Shown piece by piece: positions 39,102 to 49,900 of a stretch of 64,000 nt of DNA. The notes under the pieces are model-generated. The model was given only the letters and a program-made list of their open reading frames with translations. It was not told where the DNA came from and ran no database searches. The stretch's first letter is position 1. The number at the start of each line of letters is the position of its first letter. Source of the DNA: Nannochloropsis salina CCMP1776 (Eukaryota > Sar > Eustigmatophyceae > Eustigmatales > Monodopsidaceae); contig SDOX01000010.1 in NCBI GenBank assembly GCA_004565275.1, positions 381,446-445,445 on the forward strand, in the 5' to 3' direction. Both the position numbers and the translations under genes were made by a program.

Positions 39102-40468
39102 TCAACCCCTGGCCTCCCAACCCGCCAATCCTACATCCCCCACTGCTGCTGGAGCCATGCTTGACGGCTGTTGCGCAGAGTGGCCTGCGTGCGATGGTCC
39201 TAAGGCAAGCGACGCCCCGTGAGCCTGAGTGGGGTGATGGCTTCCCTGGGGGTGGACGCTGTGCATCGGTCCGTGTTGAAAGTGCTGCTGCTGTGAGGGC
39301 TGTTGATGGATATGGTGCTGCTGTGGTGGGTGATGGATGCTGTAAGGAGGAATGCCCCCCCTTCCCCCTGCCGTTATGCCTGGCTCTATTTGCGCAGGAT
39401 GTGCATGACCGTGGGCATGAATATCTCCGAAGAACGGGTGAGAGAGGGCGTCGCGGGCCGAGACTCTTTTCGCTGGGTCGAAAGTCAGCATTTTGCCCAA
39501 CAAGTCAATGCCGACCGGCGGGAGGGTGGGGACTAAGGGGGCCCAGGATTCCAGGGGCGAGTAGCGGGGAAACTGATTCTTGACTTTTTGAAATTCTGGT
39601 AACTCCACAATGCCTGGATACATGCCTTCAGTGGGCGTGCCCAGGGCGCGAAATATCCTAGTCAGAAGAAAAGCCAGGTAGAAATAGTTCAGTAGGAGAG
39701 CGCGACAGAGAGCGGACACGATGCACACGGGCATCCATGTTGGCTTGACCGCTGCCCTGCCCCTCCCTTCCTCCCTCCTGCCCCAAATATGTTTTCCCTC
39801 TCCCCCTTCCATCCCCTCCCCGCTACCCACCGGTCCAGTTGATCGCTCTCGGAGGAGCCCGCGAAGAGCGGCCTCCCGTTCGCCATTTCCGCAAAAATGC
39901 ACCCAATGGACCAGATGTCCACAGGAGTAGAATACTTCCTCGAACCCATCAGCACGTCCGGCGCCCGGTACCACAGGGTGACCACTTCGTGGGTGTAGGA
40001 GCGGACAGGAATCCCGAAGGCGCGAGCCAGTCCGAAGTCTGCCAACTTCAACTCCCCCTCGCGGTTGATCAGGAGGTTCTGAGGCTTCAAATCTCGGTGC
40101 AACACTCGATGGTCGTGGCAAAAGGCGACGCCGTGCAAAAGCTGGTAGAGGAAGGATTGCAACACGGGCAAGTCCAAGCCGCTCTCATACGTGTCCAGGT
40201 ATTTTTTCAGGTCCTGGTCCAAGTACTCGAACACCAGCGTCAGCTTCCGTTCCGTGTGCACCACGTCGTACAAGCGGACAATGTTGGGATGCTGCAACTC
40301 CTTCAGCAACGAAATCTCTCGTATGGCGGTGGAGGGAATGCCCTCGTCCTCCGCCTCAAGACGGATCTTTTTTAATGCCAGAATCTCATTCGTTACCCTG
40401 TCCTTGGCTTTGAAAACCACGCCGTACGTGCCCTCCCCGATTTTTTCCAACTTTTGGTACCGCTCCAT
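39102..40468 (-). CDS. CDKA: cyclin-dependent kinase A (PSTAIRE type) with His/Gln-rich tail
   Basis: Model: exons 40468-39831 and 39657-39102, 397 residues. Donor GGACCG|GTGGGT and acceptor TTCTGACTAG restore [14 protein letters not shown]. The kinase is complete: Gly loop [11 protein letters not shown] with the inhibitory Thr-Tyr, ALKKI, the cyclin helix [34 protein letters not shown], and a T-loop [14 protein letters not shown] with the activating Thr. [18 protein letters not shown] closes the C-lobe. This is the CDC2/CDK1 orthologue driving the cell cycle with cyclins. The unusual part is a tail of about 100 residues rich in His, Gln, Pro and Ala ([19 protein letters not shown]). Family members normally end near residue 294. 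Confidence 0.95.
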
Positions 40469-41418
40469 GAGGTTGAAAGGCTGCCGCCGCGGAGATGGGG
40501 CAATTATGTCGATACAATTGTGCGATGATCGAAACTACGTCCGTCCGTGTCGTGCGGATGGGGACGTCCACGTGATGCGGGAGATGGCTCAGGCCTTTGA
40601 TGCGGCTCTGACCGCCTCAAACGTAGAGTGTTGTCTTGACCATTTTTCGTGGGGAAAACTCGGCCTATCTTGTCGGGCCTGGCGGCAATGTCGTCGGTAT
40701 GTGATGAAGGCTTAGGTCCGGTGCACGCGCAACAGCTGTAGCAAAGGTCAATTGACGAGAGTGCAGACAAGGGAGGAAACAGTTAGAAATACGATTCAAC
40801 GTGCATCTATTATTCAGTCAAACTAGTACGTCTGGCGAGAGGAAATCGTCCTTGTGGCCAGCAAACGGATAGACTCCATGCAATTGGTAATGTGCCGCAC
40901 CATTAATTTGCGCGGAACCCGTCGGCCCTGCTGTCGTCGGGGGCCTTGTATCCCATCCGCGCCCATTGCATAAGGGTGCAGTATGGTAGGTAAAAGGATG
41001 GCACGACAACGAGATTGTAAAAAGAGTCCACATAGTCCGGGTTTGCAAGGCCTCGCGTGTGTCGACGGGCATGGGCGAAGCGAGTGACAAGAGTTTTGAG
41101 GTGACAGGCTGGATGATAGCCGCAAGCAGGCGGGCGAGCGGGGAGGGCAGAAGGGGGGGTGACCGGCAGGAGATCTTTGTCCAAATGCCAACGAGTCCCT
41201 GCTTTCGGGGACCAAGGTTGCCGAGGCCCTCCACGACGAGTATTGTGTGGGAATGTTGTATGCGCTGTGGTGGTGTCCGAGTACGAAAGTAACCGGCGTC
41301 GTGCATGTGTGCTTTCCTGGTGAGGATAAAGATGCCGTTTCTCGCAAGATCTGTTGTTCTACGACTAACACATTTCGTACGCTTCCTCTTCCCCCGCAGA
41401 TACGACCACATTAATAAT
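40469..41418. other. divergent interval between CDKA and IDI-SQS
   Basis: About 950 nt between two divergent start codons. The right half has overlapping open frames on the minus strand, described separately; otherwise no feature recognised. Confidence 0.4.
40903..41317 (-). CDS. possible exon of a small unknown gene
   Basis: A minus-strand frame is open across this interval after a CCTCACCAG acceptor-like site, and its last part reads LANPDYVDSFYNLVVVPSFY, LPYCTLMQWARMGYKAPDD, then a stop. That end looks more protein-like than random GC-rich noise. However, two other minus frames are open too, no start codon or family match is visible, and upstream exons would run into the IDI-SQS promoter. 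I list it as a weak candidate only. Confidence 0.18.
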
Positions 41419-43979
41419 ATGCCGAGATTCAAGCTGTCGAGCATTTTCTCCCCTTCCAGAAAGGTGATTGTTGGTCTGCATGTGGTCGAATGCACACATT
41501 TCTCGCCCCCCTTATCTCATGGCGACAATTCTTTCACGTGCAAATCCATTACCTAAAGCTTCCGGACACTTCTTTACAGAAATCGAGCACCAACGAGTGG
41601 AACGGCAGCAATATGACCCAAGAAGACTTCATGCGGAAAGATGAATGCCTGGTTGTCGACGATCAGGATCTTCTGCTTCGTTCGGAGAACAAGTATAACT
41701 GTCATCGCTTCACACCGGAACAACCTCGAGGCCTACTTCACCGCGCGTTCTCCGTCTTCCTCTTTGACAAGACTGGGCGGCTCTTGCTCCAACAACGCGC
41801 AGCATCGAAGATCACCTTCCCCCAAGTCTGGACCAACACATGCTGCTCGCACCCTCTCAGCGGCTTCACTCCCACAGAGGTGGACATGCCGGAAGACTTG
41901 GCCAATGGGAAGGTCAAGGGCGTGAAACGCGCCGCCATCCGCAAGCTCCAGCACGAGCTGGGGATTCCCTCATTGCAAGTGCCCTTGAGAAAATTTAAGT
42001 TTCTGACCCGCCTGCATTACTGGGCGGCAGACGCTGTCACCCATGGCCCCGCCGCGGAGTGGGGCGAGCACGAGATCGACTACGTCCTTTTCATTCAAGT
42101 CCCCACCGTCACTCTTCGACCAAACCCCGACGAAGTCAACTCCGTCAAGTTCGTGAGTCTCCCCGAGCTCCAGGAAATGATGCATCCCTCCTCAGGACTC
42201 CGGTGGTCTCCATGGTTCCGCATCATCGCCGAGCGCTTCCTCCCCCTCTGGTGGGCCGACCTGAAGCTAACGCTCCGTACCAACACGTACTTCGACCCCA
42301 CGACCATCCACCGCTTTGAGCCTCCCACCGATCCCACGAGGAATATCAGCCCCTCTGAATTTACCCAAGACACAGCCGCTCCGGCTCCGTCTGGCGGGCT
42401 TCTCCCGATGGGACGGGCATCGGCCTCTGCCACACTCCCTCCCGCCTTTGGCAAGGGAGACGAGGGCAAGAAACAAGGCGCCTACGGGAAGATCAAGTCG
42501 CATTCGGAGAGCCTGGTCTCACAACTCCTCCGTGTCGACGAGGTCGGGGCAGCCCTGCGGCTCAAGTTCGCCCGCCCTTTCCCCGAAACCGGTGTTGGGC
42601 ACGCCGGTGACGCGGACGTGCGATTTTGTGCGGACATGCTGGGGCGGGTCTCGCGCTCGTTCGCGGCCGTCATTCGCCAGTTGCCGAAAGGCCTGTGCCT
42701 GGAGACGGTGGTTTTCTACCTGGTGTTGCGGGCGTTGGACACGGTGGAGGACGACATGGAGGCTTTCCAAAAGGACCCTTGCGCCAAGCTCCGGCATTTG
42801 CGTGGCTTCTACCACGTCGCGCTGGAAGATCCCGGGTTCAAGATGCACGGGGTCGGGAAAGGGGACGAGGCGCGGCTGCTGGAGAATTTTGACAGGGTGG
42901 CCCGCGTCTTCCAGGGGCTGACGCCCGGCATGCGCACGGTGATCAAAGACATCACCCGGAGGATGGGGGCGGGCATGGCGGACTTTGTCGACAAGGACCT
43001 GGGCCAAGGCACTGTCTCGTTGCAGGAGTACGACTTGTACTGCCACTACGTGGCGGGCCTGGTAGGGGAGGGCTTGACGCGCATGTTCGCCGAGAGCGGC
43101 TTGGAGGCCCCCGACCTGGCGACGAGCCGGCAGGAGCTCGCCAACAGCATGGGCCTCTTTCTGCAAAAGACGAACATCATCCGCGACTACCTGGAGGATT
43201 TTGTGGACGGGCGGGCCTTCTGGCCCCAGGAGGTGTGGAAACGCCACGCCCCCTCCGCCGTCCCCGCCCAGTCCTTGGGCGCTTTTGCGGAAGCCGAGCA
43301 CCGGGAGCGGGCGTTGGCCTGCCTGGATGAACTCGTTACCAATGCCTTGGAGCATGTCCCGGACTGTCTCGCCTACATGTCGCGACTCCACACCCCTCAA
43401 GTCTTCCGCTTCTGCGCCATTCCCCAAGTCATGGCCATCGCCACCCTGGAGAAAGTCTACCACAACCCCGACGTCTTCACGGGCGTGGTGAAGATCCGGA
43501 AGGGCTTGGCTTGCAAGCTCATATTGGAGGCGAACAGCATGGAGGACCTGTACGCCTGCTTCTCCTCCTTCGCCGGGAGGATTGCAAGGCGGGCGGCAGC
43601 ACTAGAGAAAAGGGGCGACTCCGTCAGTGCCCAAACATTGCAGGTGTGTGAAGAGATTCGTGTTCTGTGCAAGGAAGGAGAGGCGAGTTCCACCAACACC
43701 AAAAAGTACGCCAGGGCCCTGCATGCGGCGTTCGCGGCGTTGCTCTTGGCCATGGCTCTCGTCCCCGTGCTTGCTTTGTGGGGCACGGAGAGTTCAAGGG
43801 GAGGTTTCTTTGCCCGCCCCATTGAGAGCCCGGCGGGCTTGAGCAGGGCGGACTACGTGCAGATGGCTTTCAACGTCCTCGTGTCCCTTGTGGCCACGCT
43901 CGCACTGAGCTACGTGGTTTCGAAGGTCTGGCGACCGCTAGGCGGGCAGGGCAACAAAACTCGATCTTTGGCGGCGTGA
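41419..43979 (+). CDS. IDISQS: isopentenyl-diphosphate isomerase-squalene synthase fusion
   Basis: Model: exons 41419-41463 and 41580-43979, 814 residues. Exon 1 encodes MPRFKLSSIFSPSRK and ends at AAG|GTGATT; the acceptor is CTTCTTTACAG, phase 0. Residues about 30-290 are type I IDI with the NUDIX fold: TNTCCSHPL with the active Cys, the KLQHELGI helix, and WGEHEIDYVLF with the active Glu. After a linker of about 70 residues comes squalene synthase. Its first Asp-rich motif is DTVEDDM and its second is KTNIIRDYLED, with VSRSFAAVIRQLP at the start and two C-terminal membrane spans anchoring it in the ER. The fusion makes dimethylallyl diphosphate and condenses two farnesyl diphosphates to squalene for sterols. 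The FPP synthase acting between them is elsewhere. Similar fusions are known in diatoms and related algae. Confidence 0.95.
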
Positions 43980-44766
43980 TTGGCATTGGGAAGGGTAAAT
44001 GAGAAGACGAAAGGGCAAGCAGGGTAGGATGAAGCCAGGCTGCTCTCTCGTGAGGAGGGCGGTTGGCGCTTTCGATAGCTTTCTTAGGTGATTTATGTTA
44101 GTTGGAGGCCTGCTTAGTGGAAGCACGGAAAAGTAAGTGTGGATTTCAATTTGTCTTGTGGTAAGAGGTTTTCTCGACCAGTGTCGTGGGAGAGAAGGCT
44201 GACGTTTGAGTCTTTTGGTCATATCAAACTGAAGTCGGGCAGCCCCGGGCAATACCCGAAGCAGCCTTAAACATGTAATTTCTCTTCAAAACAAAGCTTG
44301 ACGTATTGAATGGGGATAAAAACCATTTTTCGTTTCGCTTTTTTGCGGCCAACAATTCGAGCTCTACGGCACGACAGGTTCAAGCAGCCTAGTGCTCCGT
44401 CTGTCATAAGAGCACGTTTGCGAATGACTGAAGAAAGAGCACCTACATGAACATTATTTCACCATTTGCAGTGTCTTTCATTCATTACGTTGTCGCTGCG
44501 AGGATTCTTTCATCAATTACTAGGGGTAGGGGGCAAGGGATCGTAGAACTCAGCAACCCGTCTACCAGGCCGTCAGGCACGTGGGCAGAGAGTGTTTTCC
44601 GTGGTGGAACGGAGGACTTTGTGTTGTTGATTCCAAATTACGCTTCATGCGACCGTGCGTATAGTATTAAGAGGACTTTTACTTATTTTTTTTTCTATTT
44701 TACAGGCGTGAAGGCGGTAAATGCAGCCAGTTGCACGCATGTTAGCCTCATTCGCTGGGTAGTTCA
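43980..44766. other. intergenic region 5' of VPS9 gene
   Basis: About 790 nt between two plus-strand genes. A T-rich run ending CTATTTTACAG at about 44687-44705 looks like a splice acceptor, suggesting an intron in the 5' untranslated region of the VPS9 gene. No other feature recognised. Confidence 0.4.
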
Positions 44767-46665
44767 ATGAGCACCGGTTCCATCGACGAGTCCAGGCGCC
44801 ATGACCTACTACTCGAAGCTAGGAGGCAGCGCTTGTCGTGGCTCCAGAATGAAGACTATGTAGAGATGGACGTTGTGGAGGTGTTTTTAGCCAAACAGCA
44901 GGAAGAACAGCAGCAACATGGAAAAGAACAGGGTTCGCTTGCCGGTCTCTTTCAGGAAGTGCCAGGTCTTGCGAACGTGTTGCCCGCCGCGCGGGAATAC
45001 GTGGGATTTTTGAACGAAGTGGCGGGTGAAGACGACCGAGACGCGGTGGCATACGATCCTAACGTCCTTCAGGCATTGTCTGCTGCCCAGGACGGAGAGA
45101 CATGGTGGCTAGAGGAAGCTGAGGCCGAGCCCGCTACACCCCTCCCAGATGAGTCTCTGGACCCCTCCACCCCCTTGTCGTACGACGGATTCATACGACT
45201 ATTGATGCACCCGGGTTCGGCAGAGATCGTGAAGTCCATGCAGCGCTTCGTGTCAGCTTTCATCCAGAGCCAAGAACGACGAAAGGGATTGCCAGCCCGA
45301 GCGCCTCCTTCACCGTCTTCGCCAAGGCCTCAGGGCGAGCATTTGCACGCGTTTATCGACAGTTTGCGTGGGGAGCTTTGCAAGAATAAGGTCTGGTCGG
45401 GCAGGCTGACTGCCGGAGGTGGCTCTCGGGCGTCAGGTTCGTGGTCCGCGGCGTGGGAGGAGGTGCGGGAACACTTGGAGAAGTTCCTCGTGATTAAACT
45501 GCACCGCTACCTGTTCACCGAGGCGGAGACCCAGGTACTGGTCAAGGAGGAGGCACGTTGGCGGGCGCGCGTGCAATCCCTGGCATTCCTTGGCCCTGAA
45601 CATTTGGAAGTCCGCTCCTTGCTCTCCTCGTCCTCCGTCTCTGCCGCCCTAGCGCCTGCGATTTTGGAGTTTTCCCGCGTTCCTGCCCATAAGGCGCCCG
45701 CGGACATTATGGCAGGCCTTCTCCGCTGCTCTCAAGCCCTCACACAGGCCCTGGTTAGCAGTCGCGTGGCCGGTGCCGGTCTACCAGGGGCGGACGAGTT
45801 CCTCCCGGCCATGATACTCACCGTGAAGGAGAGCAATCCCAAAAATCTGCGACGGGCCATCCACGCTGTCCAACGGTATCGACACCCATCGCGCCTACAG
45901 GTGGCCGAGCCCGCGTACGTGTTCACGAACGTGCTCTCCGCCATCCATTTTCTGGAAACCGCGGATGCCTCCCAGTTGAACATGACGCCAGAGAGCTTTG
46001 CCACCTCTGTGGCCGCCTGCAAAGCCGCGTCGGGGGGCTTGAGTTGGACGCAGGAAAGGGGCTTGATGGCGGAGATAGAAGATGGGGAGGATCGACCACT
46101 TGTCGATCTTCCTGGGCCCGCGTCAGCTCCTCCGCCATCCGTTGCTCTCTCCTCCCCACTGCAGAACCTCTCCACTGCCAGGGGCCCCTTGGCGCCGTCC
46201 TCGACCTTCGCCAGGGCAACGGGACGCGCCGACCTTCTGTCCTCCCCTTTACCCGGATCTCCGGGCAAAAAGGCTTCCCCTTGGCTCTTCCGGTCCATTC
46301 AAAACGTACGGCGCGAGCGGGAGCTTGGGTCTCGGAGAGCTCCCGCACTGACCGCAATGACACCTCCCGCACCCCTTCAGGTCGCTGCGTGCCGTTTGCA
46401 AGAATTGGTAAAGGATCTGCAGGAACATGCGAGCAGGAGGCTAGAAAAGGACTGCAGCCAAGGAAGCAGGAGCCAAGAGATACAGCAGCAGACACCCCTT
46501 CCACCTTCGGTATCCTCTCAAAGACTGTTGAAGTCGTGTTCTTTTTTACATGCCTCTTCCTTGGACCTACGGATGAGTGATATATCAGCTCTGCTAGCAG
46601 AGTATAGGTGCCTTGTGGCTGTGGCTGATCAGTGTTTGGAGCTACTGCAACACAACTGCAAATAA
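44767..46665 (+). CDS. VPS9-domain protein, probable Rab5-family exchange factor
   Basis: An open frame of 632 residues starting MSTGSIDESRR. A helical N-terminal region precedes a four-helix block (HLEKFLVIKLHRYLFT, about residues 238-253). The VPS9 domain centres on ADEFLPAMILTVKESNPKNL and YRHPSRLQVAEPAYVFTNVLSAIHFLE (about residues 340-400). These match the catalytic Asp-containing and Tyr-containing motifs of Rabex-5/VPS9 proteins. Such proteins swap GDP for GTP on Rab5/RAB21-type GTPases at early endosomes. The C-terminal 200 residues are Ser/Pro-rich and end in helical segments; no CUE or FYVE domain is seen. A 5' untranslated intron may end near 44705. Confidence 0.85.
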   Translation: MSTGSIDESRRHDLLLEARRQRLSWLQNEDYVEMDVVEVFLAKQQEEQQQHGKEQGSLAGLFQEVPGLANVLPAAREYVGFLNEVAGEDDRDAVAYDPNVLQALSAAQDGETWWLEEAEAEPATPLPDESLDPSTPLSYDGFIRLLMHPGSAEIVKSMQRFVSAFIQSQERRKGLPARAPPSPSSPRPQGEHLHAFIDSLRGELCKNKVWSGRLTAGGGSRASGSWSAAWEEVREHLEKFLVIKLHRYLFTEAETQVLVKEEARWRARVQSLAFLGPEHLEVRSLLSSSSVSAALAPAILEFSRVPAHKAPADIMAGLLRCSQALTQALVSSRVAGAGLPGADEFLPAMILTVKESNPKNLRRAIHAVQRYRHPSRLQVAEPAYVFTNVLSAIHFLETADASQLNMTPESFATSVAACKAASGGLSWTQERGLMAEIEDGEDRPLVDLPGPASAPPPSVALSSPLQNLSTARGPLAPSSTFARATGRADLLSSPLPGSPGKKASPWLFRSIQNVRRERELGSRRAPALTAMTPPAPLQVAACRLQELVKDLQEHASRRLEKDCSQGSRSQEIQQQTPLPPSVSSQRLLKSCSFLHASSLDLRMSDISALLAEYRCLVAVADQCLELLQHNCK

Positions 46666-46993
46666 GATTGTTGGCAAAGAGGGCTCACATAACAGTATAC
46701 TGACACTAAGCTTCTCGGCCAGACTATAAAAGTCATACTTCATTTCTTTCTCAACCGTACAGTTTCCTTTAATTTTCAAGTATACTACTGTGCTATCGCC
46801 CTGTCCTTGTTTAAAACATGCTTATGGCAAGCACCACAAATTAATGGAATAAAGTCCCCAAATTTATTAGACAAACGAAAGCACTTCTATCTAGACGAAT
46901 TTAATTATGCCCACAACCCTACTTTTACGACCTACACTACAATTGTCTTTTACGATCGCGACAGTATGCTCTTTTTCTTTCCGTTTGTTGCTT
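46666..46993. other. convergent 3' intergenic region, VPS9 / PKS
   Basis: AT-rich interval between two convergent 3' ends. No gene recognised. Confidence 0.5.
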
Positions 46994-49900
46994 TTAAGGA
47001 GATTCAGCGGTGTTGGTCTCATCCTGGCTTTTAGGCACTGTCGACAACTGGTACGGTTCCCTCTGTCCCATTAATTGGCTCGTTCGATCGTGCTTATTTG
47101 GTTTCAAGGCGTGCTTGGCATTCTGAAGCTTCGGCTCTTGCGATGTCCGCCGTTGGAGGCGGATAACTGCCACGTGCTTCGGTGATGGAATCAGCGTTTT
47201 CTGGAAATACTCGAGAACACCGGGAATAGCATCTTTCTCGAGCGTAAAAAGGTGGCTATGACCGACAAGCAGCTTTAGACTCGTGGCCTTAGAACTGAAA
47301 TCCGACCAGCCCAAGCATGCGTGGTAAGGACTCATACTAAATTGTGCAAGGGAAAATAGATGACGGCGATTTGTCAGGGAGGAAGTGCTACTTTAGTATG
47401 GCAAGATCACGGCTTGACCGCTATATTTCCCGATGCCTCCATGAAAATGATGAACAAGGGTGTTTGTTGCCCTGATAAATGTGTTCTTAATGTACGTACC
47501 GGTCCTCGCTCCCATACAAGGCGTGTATAGGGCACTTTAAGAGCCTATCGGGAGGACAATGATAGAAATCCATCGCACTTAAATCCGCTGAGCACAGCTT
47601 GGTCGCTTCCCGATTGTGGGAGGATCGCAATTTCCTGTAGTCGTCGGGCAAGCCCCCGTACCATCCCAAGATGAGATGGACCATCAGCAAGGGCCCACAG
47701 CTATACCACCAGATCGGAGATCGTCGGTGGGGGGGGAAGGCACTCGCCACGAACAAGTTGTCCACGACAAAATCAAACTGAAGCTGGAGCAGATGGGCTA
47801 CTTCAAGAGCTACGTAGGCCCCATAGCTGTGGCCAAAGAGACTCAGGGGTGGCTCGCCGGGATCCAGATACCCGGCTAGTCTCAAAGCCTTGACGACTGC
47901 CTCAGCAACCAAGTATATATCCCTCACAGCCTTCTCGTCTTTTCGTGAATCCCGCCCGGGCATGACGACAGAGACAATCTCCACATCCTTGATCTCCCAC
48001 ATATCGTAAACGCGCGAGGTTCCCCCTGCCCACGGCAAGCACAACAAGCGGGCCTTGGCCAAGGATACGGGATGCTCAGTGTGCAACCACTGCTTTGCGC
48101 TTTGCTCTGTGATCACAGGACGGATAACGTGCTGCTGTCGAAACCCAAAGCAACCCAGGGGCACGCTCACCCCTTCTCCCTCGATGCCTGAGCCATAGCG
48201 ACCTGGAGCGATCGCCTTGTCGGGCGTGGAAGGCTGCCGATGATCTTTATTAGGCACATGGCTGACCTTGCGCGCGAGCGCAACTTCATTTCTGACTTCA
48301 GTCTGTTGTTTGTCGAGTTGCTGCATCTCAAGCTCAACTTCATGGAGTGACACGTTGTTTGCGCGCCATTGCGAGCGACTCGCCGTCTTGCTGAGCAAAG
48401 CCGAAGTAACGCTTTTAATTGACTTTAGCGTCGGCCGCTCGTCTGCTTGCCTCTCTCGGACTAATAATTGCGCGGCCGAAGAAGAGGATACCAGCGTAGG
48501 CTTAACCTCCTGATTCTCGCTACTCGCTTTCCTTTCCGATTTATGGCCCGACTGTTGGGAGTAAATCATTTTGGCTACATCAGCTACGGTCGTCGCAGGG
48601 CCAATCTTGGAAGGATTGATTTCCACGCCAAACATCTGCTTGATGCGAGAGATGAGCTCTACTGTGCTAAAGCTGTCCATACCAACACTGAAAAGCGCTG
48701 AGCATCCCAAGACTTCTTTATGTCGAGAAATACTTTTAATCGTGTCAGCCACAAGGTTCAGTACCTCTTTTAAAGTTAAAGCCCGATCTGCCGTTTTAGC
48801 TGCATCGGCGCCCAAAGTAAATTGCGCTGTACCGCCGTGCAAGAAACTCGCTCGATTTGGATACACACCCACAGCATTTTCTCTAAAGAAAAGTTCGCAG
48901 GCAAGTGGGAGTTGACAAACGATGGCGTCCTCCAAATCCTGCAAGGCTCGGGCTGAGCGCACAAATTCAACGTTCGAACGAAGTTGCATCTTTCGGACCT
49001 TGATGTCGTTGGCTAGGATACCTACGTCTGAGAGGCTGGTCATGTTAAAAGCTGTGCCCGGCAGGCCAAGCGAGCGCCGGTGGCGAATGAGAGCATCCAT
49101 GAAGGCATTAGCGCTTGAGTACGCTGCTCGACCGCGGCCTCCCATGAGGGAAGCTACGGAGGAGATGACTACGAAGGTTTCGATACTCAGGTCCTTGGTA
49201 AGCTCATGAAGGTACCAGGCACCCAAGGCCTTGCAACTTCCAACCTTCAGTAAATCGTCAGCAGTCACGTCCGTTAAGACTGTATCGAGACTCACACCTG
49301 CCACATGGAGAATCGCTTTGAGTGGCGGCCGCATTGAAGTGCCTTGGGCATATTTACATACGACGTCAGCCATATCTTTCCTACTTGCCGTATCAGCAAT
49401 CACTGTTTCCAATGTGCATCCCGAAGTCGCGATCAAATCGCTGAATAGGGTGGCCACTCGTTCAGGCCGCTTGGTCACAGTGATAACAAAATGGCGTGCA
49501 CCTCTTGCGAAAGCCCAACGCACCATTTTGGAACCGAAGCCACCAGCACCACCCGTAATAAGGTATGTTGCATTAGGATGGAAAACACGTTGAGGCATGC
49601 GTACTTCCACGGGAACTGGATTGCTGCCGTGAGCCGTATAATTGGTAAGAACAACTTTTCCAGTGTGCTTGCCTGCCTTGATTAGCTCGATAGTGTCCCG
49701 GATCCTGTCCATAGGGAAGATTGTGGTCGGTATTGGGCGATAAGCACCCGTGCTCAGAAGGCTAAAAACCTCGCTTGTCGTCTTGATTGTCAGCTCCGGA
49801 TCATCGAGTGCCAAACGATCCATATCGATAGCCACAAAAAGTCCATTTTTCCGTAATGCTAAGAGGCCCAGCTTGGCGTTATCGTAGATGTCAAGTTTCC

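Noticed and set aside
42519-43463. 314-codon frame antisense to squalene synthase
   Set aside because: Shadow of the SQS domain; His/Gln-rich by reverse codon composition only.
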